From positions 42,923 through 106,922 of the forward strand of contig NZ_JBHULT010000011.1 in the NCBI RefSeq assembly GCF_042684505.1: a stretch of 64,000 nucleotides of DNA, written 5' to 3'. The notes under the pieces are model-generated. The model ran no database searches, was not told the DNA's origin, and was given only the letters and a program-made list of their open reading frames with translations. The DNA comes from Salinimicrobium flavum. Its GTDB lineage: Bacteria > Bacteroidota > Bacteroidia > Flavobacteriales > Flavobacteriaceae. The position numbers and the translations under genes are program-made. Of this stretch, positions 16,733 through 24,270 are shown one piece after another (within the stretch, counting starts at the first letter, position 1; the number at the start of each line of letters is the position of its first letter).

Positions 16733-17581
16733 TTAATTCCGGTGAAAATTCTGCAGTACTAAGAAAGGGATCCTGGGGTGCAAACCAATCCTGTCAAGAG
16801 TTGACTTGTAAAGGACGTTCTCAAGGTAGCTGTGCCGGGAATTCACCAGGATGAGCATATCTATTTTCAGGTCTTCTATAGATTTTAAAATGGCTTTGGT
16901 TTTTTCCTGTTCATCTATCTGATGAAACTCAAGATCCACATCATAGAATTGCTCTTTAATGGCCAATTGGTTATCTTTTTGCCTGAAAGAATCAAGCGGA
17001 AACCGGGAAATGTATAACATGTGTATCTGTGTGCAAAATGAACGGGCCAGATCGCCGACCAGTTTTAACTCCCGCTTTTGATAAGGAAGCATGTAATTGG
17101 TGGGAAAAAGTATTCTTTTAGGATCTGAATAGGAATAATTCTCTGGAATACTTAAAACAGGGCATTGAACATATTTTATGATCTGAAGGGTATTGCTGCC
17201 AAAAGTCATCTTGCGATCATTGGTCTTGCCTCGTGTAGAAGTGATGATAATATCTGCGTTTTCACGATCCACAAGATCGTTCACTTCATCGACCAGAAGA
17301 CCAAAAGCTGAAATAGATTGAAAACGGTGCCGGGGATTAGGGAAAAGATCCTGTATACGGTTGAGGATCTTTTCAAGTTCAAGATCTGAATTATTTCGGG
17401 TGGTTTCCTTGAATTCCTCCCTTAATTCATCAGTGAGGAAACCTTCGGTATTATATACCTCATCTGCATAGGCGTGAAGAATAAAGAAGTCACTCCTTTC
17501 ATACTTAAAAAGTTCAGCAGCAAAAATCAGGGCATTGAAAGCATTCTCTGAAAAATCTGAAGGTATAACTATCTTTCTCAT
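16733..17581 (-). CDS. Universal stress protein, first gene of the Usp-nuclease-MBL operon
   Basis: Two-domain Usp of 282 residues beginning RKIVIPSDFSENAFNALIFA. The open frame extends 48 codons further upstream (to 17725), but that stretch has no Usp similarity and crosses the predicted promoter, so I place the start at 17581, about 12 bases after the predicted transcription start. The ATP motif is altered: TSTRGKTNDRKMTFGSNT lacks the second Gly of G-x2-G, so nucleotide binding may be weaker. The end (RIPFLVLQ) is typical. It leads an operon of at least five genes under operator O2. Confidence 0.88.
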   Translation of the reverse strand: MRKIVIPSDFSENAFNALIFAAELFKYERSDFFILHAYADEVYNTEGFLTDELREEFKETTRNNSDLELEKILNRIQDLFPNPRHRFQSISAFGLLVDEVNDLVDRENADIIITSTRGKTNDRKMTFGSNTLQIIKYVQCPVLSIPENYSYSDPKRILFPTNYMLPYQKRELKLVGDLARSFCTQIHMLYISRFPLDSFRQKDNQLAIKEQFYDVDLEFHQIDEQEKTKAILKSIEDLKIDMLILVNSRHSYLENVLYKSTLDRIGLHPRIPFLVLQNFHRN

Positions 17582-17599
17582 CTTCCGGGGTTTATTCTT

Positions 17600-17642
17600 T
17601 AAATTTAAAGGAAAAAGCCCTGGAAAACAATGATTATTATCA
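17600..17642 (-). promoter_or_regulatory. Operator O2 and -7 box for the Usp-nuclease-MBL operon
   Basis: TGA-TTATTA-TCA (17631-17642) is centred 33 bp from the minus-strand -7 box TAAATTTA (17600-17607). The predicted start of transcription near 17593 leaves a leader of about 12 bases to the Usp start codon. Confidence 0.65.
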
Positions 17643-17699
17643 CCAATCAGGGCCGGGTAAAAAGAGAATTTCTTTTCTTCCCTGAGAGTTGAGAAGAAG

Positions 17700-17738
17700 T
17701 TATAAAAAGGGGGTGATTTTGACACCCCCTTTTTATAA
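17700..17738. terminator. Perfect 16-bp hairpin terminator after hsp20
   Basis: TTATAAAAAGGGGGTG (17700-17715) is exactly complementary to 17723-17738, with a seven-base loop. It begins two bases past the hsp20 stop codon and lies just upstream of operator O2, so it insulates the Usp operon from hsp20 readthrough. Confidence 0.8.
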
Positions 17739-17740
17739 AA

Positions 17741-18220
17741 TTAGGATACTTTAATGGATTTTGGTTTTTTTTCCTGACTTCCTTCCTTTTTAGGGATCAT
17801 CATTTTTAACACCCCATCTTTATAAGTAGCCTGAATATCTTTTGCTTCATCAACATTTTCAGGAAGTCTTACAGACCTTGAAAAAGAATTATAACTAAAT
17901 TCTTTGGAAACATAACCTTCTTTTTCCTCTTCCTTTTTTTCTTCTTTTTCAGCGGAAACGGTCAATAATCCGTCGTCAAAAGTTATTTCAAAATCCTCTT
18001 TTGAAAGCCCTGGTGCGGCCAACTCTACCTGGATCTCTTTTTCTTTGTCCTTGACGTTCATTGCCGGACTAAGATCGAAATCATTCTCCCCCATGTTGAA
18101 CATCCTGTTCAATAAATTACGGCGGGTGTTTAAACTATCAGAAAAGAAAGGATCATTAAAGAATGAGTTACTCATCATAGGAGTATTCCGGCGGCGTTTG
18201 TTTGATTTTACTAATGACAT
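17741..18220 (-). CDS. Hsp20/alpha-crystallin family small heat shock protein
   Basis: Cytoplasmic ATP-independent holdase chaperone of 159 residues. The disordered N-terminus (to about 50) is followed by an alpha-crystallin domain: SPAMNVKDKEKEIQVELAAPGLSKEDFEI is its start, EFSYNSFSRSVRLPENVD its middle, and DGVLKMMIPKKE its end with the GVL signature. The C-terminal PKSIKVS carries the I-x-V oligomerisation motif. It is monocistronic, with FNR-like operator O3 upstream and a strong terminator downstream. No CIRCE element is seen. Confidence 0.93.
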   Translation of the reverse strand: MSLVKSNKRRRNTPMMSNSFFNDPFFSDSLNTRRNLLNRMFNMGENDFDLSPAMNVKDKEKEIQVELAAPGLSKEDFEITFDDGLLTVSAEKEEKKEEEKEGYVSKEFSYNSFSRSVRLPENVDEAKDIQATYKDGVLKMMIPKKEGSQEKKPKSIKVS

Positions 18221-18259
18221 GACTTAAAGGTTTTTGGTTAATAATCACTATTATATCTT

Positions 18260-18302
18260 CTAATGTATACTGAAAGTCAGTAATTTAAAATGATAAAAAT
18301 CA
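18260..18302 (-). promoter_or_regulatory. Operator O3 and -7 box for hsp20
   Basis: TGA-TAAAAA-TCA (18291-18302), within the longer symmetric ATGAT-AAAA-ATCAT, is centred 33 bp from the -7 box TACATTAG (18260-18267). The leader to the hsp20 start is about 33 bases. Confidence 0.62.
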
Positions 18303-18399
18303 TCTTTGTCTTTTTGGAAAAAAGAATACAGATCAGTGTGGACGATTAACCTTGCATTGGCCATGCCTTTGGTTTCTGTAATGATTGTATGAAAGGAAA

Positions 18400-18540
18400 C
18401 TATTTTACCAAAGAGGTTTCTGAAGCTTCTGTTTCAAGGCAGTTTTTATCAAATGATACCGCGACATAACTCAGGGATAAGAAGAGACCGATCAGGAAGA
18501 TCAGGAAAAACAAAAACCCCGCTTTTAAAATTCTGTACAT
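18400..18540 (-). CDS. Small single-pass membrane protein, 46 residues
   Basis: A short open frame within the 670-base gap between hsp20 and the regulator. It encodes a basic N-terminus (MYRILKAG), one strong membrane segment (about residues 8-29, rich in Phe/Leu/Ile) and an acidic tail. Evidence is limited to the well-formed membrane-protein pattern and its position just past a terminator, so it could be a chance frame. I see no clear promoter of its own. If real, it would be a small inner-membrane stress protein. Confidence 0.4.
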   Translation of the reverse strand: MYRILKAGFLFFLIFLIGLFLSLSYVAVSFDKNCLETEASETSLVK

Positions 18541-18588
18541 AATGCTGAAGTTTAGGATGGGGATCTTTAACAGGAAAAGGTTGAAAGC

Positions 18589-18626
18589 AAAAAAAAAAGG
18601 AACAGGAAATCAATATTCCCTGTTCC
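18589..18626 (-). terminator. Rho-independent terminator of a short minus-strand transcript
   Basis: GGAACAGG (18599-18606) pairs with CCTGTTCC (18619-18626). On the minus strand it is followed by ten T residues. It would end the short transcript that starts near 18798 under operator O4. Confidence 0.8.
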
Positions 18627-18694
18627 CTAGGAAGATATAAGTGCAATATAACTCTAATTGATACCAGTGATTATACCTGCGTAAAATATGTGTA

Positions 18695-18772
18695 TCAGGT
18701 TATAACTTGCCTTTCTACCTCCTTAACCTGATCTTCGACTCCAATAAAGTACTCAAAAATCAGATATTTCAT
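18695..18772 (-). CDS. Putative 25-residue peptide under operator O4
   Basis: A 26-codon frame (MKYLIFEYFIGVEDQ at its start, then a charged helix) whose start codon is about 26 bases after the transcription start predicted from operator O4, the same leader length as other genes of the island. The transcript would run from about 18798 to the terminator at 18589, roughly 210 bases, so it could also be a small regulatory RNA. No homologue is known to me. The promoter evidence is better than the coding evidence. Confidence 0.3.
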   Translation of the reverse strand: MKYLIFEYFIGVEDQVKEVERQVIT

Positions 18773-18804
18773 TAATCTTTCTATTCTTATTATTGATCTA
18801 CAGT

Positions 18805-18848
18805 CCTAAAGTACAACGAGATAGGTCCATTTTTCATGACAAATATCA
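18805..18848 (-). promoter_or_regulatory. Operator O4 and -7 box of a short transcript
   Basis: TGA-CAAATA-TCA (18837-18848) is centred 34 bp from the -7 box TACTTTAG (18805-18812). It lies 50 bases past the regulator's stop codon and drives transcription away from it, towards the terminator at 18589. Confidence 0.55.
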
Positions 18849-18897
18849 TCTAAAGAGGGTTTAACTAAACTTTAATAATTTACTGCCATACAGAGAT

Positions 18898-19950
18898 TTA
18901 CCTGATCGCATGAAGTTTTTTAAGGTCCAGGATCTTTATGTCCCGCCCTACAATATCGATCAAACCTTCCTTTTTTAAACATGACAGGCTCCTTATAAAA
19001 CTTTCCGTAGAAATTCCGGCCACACTGGCGAGATCGCTCCTGGAGATCCTTATGCATTCCCCGGGATCTTCCTGGATCTTCTCTGCAAATTCCAGGATAG
19101 TATTAGTGGTCTTTTTCATCACAGAGCTATACGCCATATCAAGAAGGTGGGTCTTGAGAAGTGAAAGGTTAACTGTTAAAATTTGAGCAAATTCAAGAAT
19201 GAGATCCTGACTTTTCGTGAGGTTTTGTATAAAATCTTCGGCAGAGATCCTGAACAAGGTGGTCTTTTCAAGTGCCTGTGAAGTTTCAGGGTATTGAGCC
19301 GGGATCCTGAAGCTATAGAAGCCCAGAAAATCATCCTTTTTAGACAGGCCGGTGATCAATTCCTTTCCGTATTCATCCAGGCTGTAGGTTTTTGTAAGGC
19401 CTTTATCAATCAAATACACATAGGACGCATTACGTCCTTCCTGAAAGATTTCGTCGTATTTTTCAAACTCAAGAAAATCTCCATAGATCCTAAAATATTC
19501 TTTAAGATCTTCCAGAGAGTGTATGGGCTTCTCTTCTTTTTTTTCAGTGTTCTTCCTCTTCTCCCTTTCAATAAGGATCGCCCGTTTGGCCAACCTGCTT
19601 TCAATGGCTGTTACCAGATCTTTTTCCCTGAAAGGTTTGGTAATATAATCATCGGCCCCCAGGTTCATTCCCTTCCGAATATCTTCAGGCCCGGCTTTTA
19701 CAGAAAGAAAAATGAAAGGTATCCCACGGGTGATCTTGTTCTTTCGGAGTTGTTTGTATACTCCATACCCGTCAAGTTCGGGCATCATTATATCAGAAAC
19801 GATAAGGTCGGGTATTTTTTCACTGGCAAGTTGCACCCCTAGTTTGCCATTCTGAGCGGTAAAGACTTCGTAACTGGACAGCTCCAGGAGTTCCTTTGTG
19901 TTTTCGATCAGAGTTTGATCATCTTCTATAAGTAAAATCCTTTTTTTCAT
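18898..19950 (-). CDS. Response regulator receiver fused to a CRP/FNR transcription factor
   Basis: A 350-residue protein (start taken at MKKRILLIEDD; four extra residues are possible from 19962). Residues 1-120 are a CheY-like receiver with acidic D10/D11, phospho-acceptor D53 (SDIMMPELDG) and K near 105 (ITKPF). Residues about 150-270 are a cyclic-nucleotide-type effector domain (FEKYDEIFQEG, YLIDKGLTKTY), and 290-345 is a CRP-type winged HTH. The recognition helix ISTESFIRSLSCL keeps the Glu and Arg that FNR uses to contact TGA. The four N-terminal cysteines of FNR are absent. No kinase gene is adjacent. It is the likely activator of the island. Confidence 0.9.
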   Translation of the reverse strand: MKKRILLIEDDQTLIENTKELLELSSYEVFTAQNGKLGVQLASEKIPDLIVSDIMMPELDGYGVYKQLRKNKITRGIPFIFLSVKAGPEDIRKGMNLGADDYITKPFREKDLVTAIESRLAKRAILIEREKRKNTEKKEEKPIHSLEDLKEYFRIYGDFLEFEKYDEIFQEGRNASYVYLIDKGLTKTYSLDEYGKELITGLSKKDDFLGFYSFRIPAQYPETSQALEKTTLFRISAEDFIQNLTKSQDLILEFAQILTVNLSLLKTHLLDMAYSSVMKKTTNTILEFAEKIQEDPGECIRISRSDLASVAGISTESFIRSLSCLKKEGLIDIVGRDIKILDLKKLHAIR

Positions 19951-20097
19951 TGCCGGGAACATTAAAAAGGTGACACGGATTTCTGTTGTAGGGAGACGGA
20001 TGTAAATTACAGTAGGGAGAATTATTTTTCTCCTTCAGAACGCTCCTATAAAGATACATTCTTTTGGGCTGACCAGAAATTTTTTTGTTGCTAAAAA

Positions 20098-20139
20098 TGA
20101 TGAAAGTCATGCTTTTTTTAGCCTCTTTTAGTATCTTTA
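20098..20139 (+). promoter_or_regulatory. Operator O5 and -7 box for the TerB-like gene
   Basis: TGA-TGAAAG-TCA (20098-20109) is centred 32 bp from the -7 box TATCTTTA (20132-20139); the leader to the start at 20158 is about 12 bases. A minus-strand box TAAAGATA (reads TATCTTTA, 20049-20056) lies 51 bp on the other side and may be the regulator gene's promoter, about two helical turns further out. Confidence 0.55.
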
Positions 20140-20157
20140 GTTCAATTAACATGAAAT

Positions 20158-20571
20158 ATGAAGGAGCAGGTGAATATAAAGACGTCACAAGCTTTTTACC
20201 AGAACCTGGGGCGATTGTTCTATGCAATAGCTGCTGCAGACAAAATGGTGACCAGGGAGGAAGTCGAGACGGTTAAAAGGTTAGTGAGAGAACAATGGCT
20301 GGACCTGGAGGGATCCCTGGATGAATTTGGGACTGATGCTGCCTACCAGATAGAGATCATTTTTGACTGGCTCGATGCGAACAAACCCCAGGCTACTTCT
20401 GCTTTTGAAAATTTTAACCAATTCCATAAGGAGAATAAAGATCTGTTCACCCCTTATATCAATGATAAGATCCTGAGAACGTCGAGGGAAATTGCATCTG
20501 CCTTTAGAGGTAAAAATAAATCTGAACTTGTAATGCTGGCAAAACTGCAAAGCTTACTTAAAAACCAATAA
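20158..20571 (+). CDS. TerB-like protein
   Basis: A 137-residue helical protein. The segment FYQNLGRLFYAIAAADKMVTREEVETVKRLV (about residues 13-43; LFYAIAAADKMVTREE is the telling part) resembles the TerB/tellurite-resistance fold, in which acidic residues of the loop bind metal. The assignment is by motif appearance only and is moderate. It has no signal peptide. The next gene starts one base after its stop, so the two are probably translationally coupled. Confidence 0.65.
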   Translation: MKEQVNIKTSQAFYQNLGRLFYAIAAADKMVTREEVETVKRLVREQWLDLEGSLDEFGTDAAYQIEIIFDWLDANKPQATSAFENFNQFHKENKDLFTPYINDKILRTSREIASAFRGKNKSELVMLAKLQSLLKNQ

Positions 20572-20572
20572 G

Positions 20573-20839
20573 ATGAAACCCCTGATTTGCCAAAGCTGTG
20601 GATTTCCTTTTTCTGAAGAATTTCGGGGAACTAACAGGGACCATACCAAGAGTATGGATTTTTGTATAAGTTGTTTTAAGAACGGCGAATATACAGACCA
20701 TCATCTTACCATGCATGAATTGGAGCGCAGACTCCTTGAAATGGCCCACGAACACAATGAGATCAGTCTGGAGGAAGCCCAACAGATAATAAAGCGTCTT
20801 CCCAATCTCAAAAGGTGGAAAATGACTAATATTCTGTAA
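20573..20839 (+). CDS. Zinc-ribbon domain protein
   Basis: An 88-residue protein with an N-terminal zinc ribbon: CQSCGFPF (Cys6 and Cys9) and CISCF (second Cys pair near 33-36), the layout of the putative zinc-ribbon-2 family, followed by a helical tail (ELERRLLEMAHEHNEISLEEAQ). The function is unknown. It follows the TerB-like gene immediately and probably shares operator O5. Confidence 0.8.
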   Translation: MKPLICQSCGFPFSEEFRGTNRDHTKSMDFCISCFKNGEYTDHHLTMHELERRLLEMAHEHNEISLEEAQQIIKRLPNLKRWKMTNIL

Positions 20840-20959
20840 TCTGATAAAAATCTAAGATTCGCATAAAAAGGAGAATTTCTTCTCCCTTCTCCTATTTGAT
20901 CAAAATCTTTATCTTTACACTAGCACCAAAAAATTTGTGCTGTATAACTATAACCAAAA

Positions 20960-21532
20960 ATGAAATTTATGAGAAATGTTAGTAAATGGCTCGCTGTTTT
21001 TGCAACTATGGCTTTTATAAGTTGTGGGGACGAGAAAAAAGAAAAAGAAACGATCACAATTGGAGAAGACAATACTCTCGAGCAGGTAGAAACTACTGAA
21101 AGTACCACGATGACCGATAATGCTGTTTCTGAAGGTGAAGCGGTAATAAGCCGGGACGGAGTGACCGAAGTAAGGCTTACCGGAAATGATCAGATGAAAT
21201 TCAATCTTAAGGAAATAAGGGTAAAGGCAGGTGATAAAGTAAAGCTTACGCTGACTCACGTGGGTCAATTACCAGAAAATGCTATGGGTCATAACTTTGT
21301 GTTGCTCAAACAAGGAACAGATATTCCTGAGTTCGCGAATAAGGCAATGGAAGCCAAAGACAATGAATATATCCCGCAGAACTCAGAACAAGTGATCGTT
21401 AACACAGAAATGATTGGAGGAGGGGAAGAAACCTCTATCGAGTTTGATGCCCCTGCTGCAGGGACCTATGACTTCATTTGTAGTTTCCCCGGTCATTACG
21501 TACAAATGCAGGGTAAATTCATTGTGGAATAA
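20960..21532 (+). CDS. Azurin-type cupredoxin lipoprotein
   Basis: Periplasmic or membrane-anchored blue copper electron carrier of 190 residues. The signal peptide ends in a lipobox with C22 (AFISC), followed by an acidic Thr-rich linker (about 23-60) and the cupredoxin domain. The type-1 copper ligands are H111 (MGHNF), C174 (ICSFPGH), H179 and M183. Azurins pass electrons to cytochrome oxidases, nitrite reductases or peroxidases. A -7-like box TATCTTTA lies near 20911. No FNR-like operator of the island type is present, although TGATAAAAATCT at 20842 is a near miss. Confidence 0.94.
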   Translation: MKFMRNVSKWLAVFATMAFISCGDEKKEKETITIGEDNTLEQVETTESTTMTDNAVSEGEAVISRDGVTEVRLTGNDQMKFNLKEIRVKAGDKVKLTLTHVGQLPENAMGHNFVLLKQGTDIPEFANKAMEAKDNEYIPQNSEQVIVNTEMIGGGEETSIEFDAPAAGTYDFICSFPGHYVQMQGKFIVE

Positions 21533-21548
21533 ACCCCGTATTTAAAAT

Positions 21549-21628
21549 TAAAAAAGCTGTCTGTTAAGATCCTCGTCCTCTCATTTCATTACAGGACTGG
21601 TTGAGTCTTTGAACAGGCAGCTTTTTTT
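21549..21628. terminator. Long-loop bidirectional terminator between azurin and usp
   Basis: GCTGTCTGTT (21556-21565) pairs with AACAGGCAGC (21612-21621) through one G-T pair, flanked by A and T runs. The loop is about 46 bases, longer than usual, so the call is moderate. Confidence 0.55.
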
Positions 21629-21632
21629 ATTG

Positions 21633-22448
21633 CTATAAGGCAGGAGGGAAGCTTAACAAAGGGACTTTGGTACAGGATTGCATTCTTTTGACCCGGTCCC
21701 TAATGATTACCTTATTAAGTTCGTTCTTTTCCCTGTGCTCAGGCATGACGATAAAATCGGGTTTGGTTTCGTCTATTGTTTCCTGAAGGGTGTCAAATAT
21801 CTGGAAGGAATAGATATTCCTGAATGTTAGATTCTCATAGTTTATTACCTGTGTTACCCGATGTTTAAAATCTTCAAGGGCCTTTGCAGCAGCCTCTTCA
21901 TCTTTATGGGTAATATGGATCACATTGATCTCCGGTTTGGCGGGTGCCAAAATGTTGATAAGTTCAGCGAGATTATTAATGTCTTCATCTGCCAGTACAC
22001 TGGCAAACATCACCTTTTCTACCTTATCTGAGTTAAAGTCGGCCGGGACAGCCAGGACGGGGAAAGGGGAAGCTCCTAACATCTCTTTCGTGGTACTTCC
22101 TACTAACACTTCCTTGAAAGTACTGGTTCCGCAGGCTCCCATCACGATCATATATACGTTCATGTCTCTTACGAACTCAGATATCGCATGAGCCACATTG
22201 GCACCTTTAACCGCGGCCACACTTATTTCTGTAGAATCAAATTTATCCTTGAGATGTTCTTTACAAAATTCCAGAAGTTTCTCCTGGTGCATTTTGCGCA
22301 CTTCTTTTTTTCCCGATCCTTCTTCAGAAGGAGGGTAGACATGTAGTACAATTACGTCAGTCTTTAAAAGATCACCCATGGCAGCAGCATATTTTAAAGC
22401 GGCAATCGAGTTGTTTGAGTAATCTGTAGTGTAGATTATTTTTTTCAT
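21633..22448 (-). CDS. Universal stress protein, tandem UspA domains
   Basis: Two-domain Usp of 271 residues, starting KKIIYTTDYSNNSIAALKYA. The first domain carries the motif GACGTSTFKEVLVGSTT before FPVLAVPA; the second begins KVMFASVLADEDINNLAELI and ends KVPLLSFPPAL. It is monocistronic, with operator O6 upstream and a leader of only about 13 bases. Confidence 0.92.
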   Translation of the reverse strand: MKKIIYTTDYSNNSIAALKYAAAMGDLLKTDVIVLHVYPPSEEGSGKKEVRKMHQEKLLEFCKEHLKDKFDSTEISVAAVKGANVAHAISEFVRDMNVYMIVMGACGTSTFKEVLVGSTTKEMLGASPFPVLAVPADFNSDKVEKVMFASVLADEDINNLAELINILAPAKPEINVIHITHKDEEAAAKALEDFKHRVTQVINYENLTFRNIYSFQIFDTLQETIDETKPDFIVMPEHREKNELNKVIIRDRVKRMQSCTKVPLLSFPPAL

Positions 22449-22467
22449 AACCTGAAAAATTATGATC

Positions 22468-22510
22468 TAAAATTACCTTTTTATGAGAGCAAATAATATG
22501 ACAAACATCA
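22468..22510 (-). promoter_or_regulatory. Operator O6 and -7 box for usp
   Basis: TGA-CAAACA-TCA (22499-22510) is centred 33 bp from the -7 box TAATTTTA (22468-22475). The operator lies just past the stop of the mlaD-like gene, so it may also mark the end of that operon. Confidence 0.62.
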
Positions 22511-22512
22511 TG

Positions 22513-23505
22513 CTATTGCTCATTTTCCCTTGCTTCGGCAGCTTTTTTTCTTTCCAGTCTTCTAAAATATCCCCTAAAGAGAAAATTGTGCTGCAATGCC
22601 TTCATGTTTTCATCCAGTTTTTTGCTGGCTTTCTCTGCATTTTTTATCGTTGCCTCCAGGTGATTTACAAAGCTGGTATCATTAACCATGTAATTTAGCA
22701 GGCCATCCCCGTCCCTTATCTCTTCGGAATAATGGTTTAGATTGGCTGTCATCTTTTCGATTTCTGAAGCAGACCGGCCAAGGCTCCCGATCATTTCCTG
22801 AACATTACCTGCAGCTGTTGTGTCACTCAGTAAGATCCCGGCCACACTTTCTTCGTAATTAACCGCGGAGAGGAGATTATTCAGTTTATAGATCGCGGCA
22901 GAGGCAGATTGGCTTGACCTGCGAAGATTGCTCACGCTTTTCCTGATATCTGTGGCCATGGTCGTATCTTTGATCAAGGCTCCCAGGGTTCCTTCTCCCC
23001 GGTTAATAGCAGCAGTGATCTTTAGAAGATCTGCTGTAAGCATGGCGGCATTCTCGTTAGTGGTGTTGAGAGTGGTGAGCATATCTGCCGTTGCAATTTT
23101 ACTAATGGACTCAATAGTGTCACCGGGTTCTACTCTTGGTGCATTTATATACTCATCAGGAACCAGGTTCACTACCATACTTCCTACCAGCCCATCTGAA
23201 CTTATTGTGGCTCGTGTATTCTTCCTTATGAACCTTATAGATTTTTCCTGGATAAGGAAATCAACCACAATACTGGTATCATTTACGATGTCGATATTTT
23301 TGACCGTTCCAACATTCACCCCTGCAAATCGTACATTGTTGCCCGGCTGAAGTCCGCTAATATTCTTGAATACAGAGCTTATCCTGGTATTTTCTCCAAA
23401 AAGGTTCTGCTGGTTGCCAATGAAATAAACGGCTGCAACAAAAATGATCAGCCCAAGGATTACGAACAGGCCCAATTTCAGGTTTTGTGTGTTTCTGTTT
23501 CTCAT
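22513..23505 (-). CDS. MlaD/MCE family lipid-transport protein
   Basis: A 330-residue protein with one N-terminal membrane anchor (KLGLFVILGLIIFVAAVYFIG, about residues 10-30), an MCE domain (about 38-115: SVFKNISGLQPGNNVRFAGVNVGTV), and a long helical C-terminus with repeated TAD/LNNLLS-type segments. MCE proteins form periplasmic hexamers that bind phospholipid and work with MlaE and MlaF. It is the last gene of an mlaE-mlaF-mlaD unit, six bases after the ATPase gene. Confidence 0.9.
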   Translation of the reverse strand: MRNRNTQNLKLGLFVILGLIIFVAAVYFIGNQQNLFGENTRISSVFKNISGLQPGNNVRFAGVNVGTVKNIDIVNDTSIVVDFLIQEKSIRFIRKNTRATISSDGLVGSMVVNLVPDEYINAPRVEPGDTIESISKIATADMLTTLNTTNENAAMLTADLLKITAAINRGEGTLGALIKDTTMATDIRKSVSNLRRSSQSASAAIYKLNNLLSAVNYEESVAGILLSDTTAAGNVQEMIGSLGRSASEIEKMTANLNHYSEEIRDGDGLLNYMVNDTSFVNHLEATIKNAEKASKKLDENMKALQHNFLFRGYFRRLERKKAAEARENEQ

Positions 23506-23511
23506 GTCATA

Positions 23512-24270
23512 TCATTTAAAAAAGGCCTTTACTTTAGGATCTTCAGAAGCAGATAGTTCTGCAAAAGTGCCAACTGCATAATTGGTCCCCTCCAGAAGAA
23601 GGATCATGCGGTTGGAGATCACCCGGGCACAATCCACATCATGAGTAATGATGAGGGAGGAAGTTTTGTACTTCTCCTGGATGTTCATCATCAGCAGGAT
23701 AATTTCCTTTGCGGTAATAGGATCAAGTCCGGTGGTTGGTTCATCATAAAGAATGATCTTTGGTTTAAGGATCAAAGCTCTTGCCAGCGCTATCCTGCGT
23801 TGCATTCCTCCCGAAAGTTCTGCAGGCATTAGTTCTTTGGTTTGTTCGAGACCCACACTTTCAAGCGCTTCCTCAACCAGGGCATCGGTATTGTTTACAT
23901 CCATCCTTTTGGTGTGTCTTCGTAAGGGAAATTCTAGGTTTTCCTGTACGGTCATGGAATCATATAAAGCACTTCCCTGGAATAAAAAACCTATCTCTGC
24001 CCGCAATTCATCCATTTCATGATGTTTTAACTTGAGAATATCATTTCCCAACACCTCAATTTCTCCGCTATCCGGCTCCATTAAACCTACCATGCATTTA
24101 ATCATCACAGATTTTCCCGAACCCGATTTACCCATTAATACCAGGTTTTCCCCTTCATACAATTCCATGCTGAAGTTATCGAGGACTACCTGTTCCCCAA
24201 ATCTTTTACAAAGGTTATGAATCCTTATCACCGGTTTCTTCTTCTTTGGGTTATGTGACCTGGTTTCCAT
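23512..24270 (-). CDS. MlaF-type ABC transporter ATPase
   Basis: ABC ATPase of 252 residues for lipid transport. Walker A is GKSGSGKSVMIKC (about 47-59), the signature is LSGGMQRRIALARAL (near 147), and Walker B is IILYDEPTTGLDP. The GKSGSGKSV form and LMEPDSGEIEVLG stretch are typical of MlaF/MkI-type ATPases. It abuts the permease gene with no gap (the stop of the permease is followed at once by its ATG). Confidence 0.92.
   Translation of the reverse strand: METRSHNPKKKKPVIRIHNLCKRFGEQVVLDNFSMELYEGENLVLMGKSGSGKSVMIKCMVGLMEPDSGEIEVLGNDILKLKHHEMDELRAEIGFLFQGSALYDSMTVQENLEFPLRRHTKRMDVNNTDALVEEALESVGLEQTKELMPAELSGGMQRRIALARALILKPKIILYDEPTTGLDPITAKEIILLMMNIQEKYKTSSLIITHDVDCARVISNRMILLLEGTNYAVGTFAELSASEDPKVKAFFK

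Noticed and set aside
17582..17725. 48-codon upstream extension of the third Usp frame
   Set aside because: It crosses the predicted promoter, operator O2 and the hsp20 terminator hairpin and has no Usp features.
20085..20276. 63-codon frame overlapping the TerB-like gene start
   Set aside because: It overlaps operator O5 and the coding start of the longer TerB-like gene in another frame, so it is likely chance.
20842..20853. TGATAAAAATCT before azurin
   Set aside because: The second half-site is broken (TCT in place of TCA) and there is no -7 box at 33 bp, so I did not count it as an operator.
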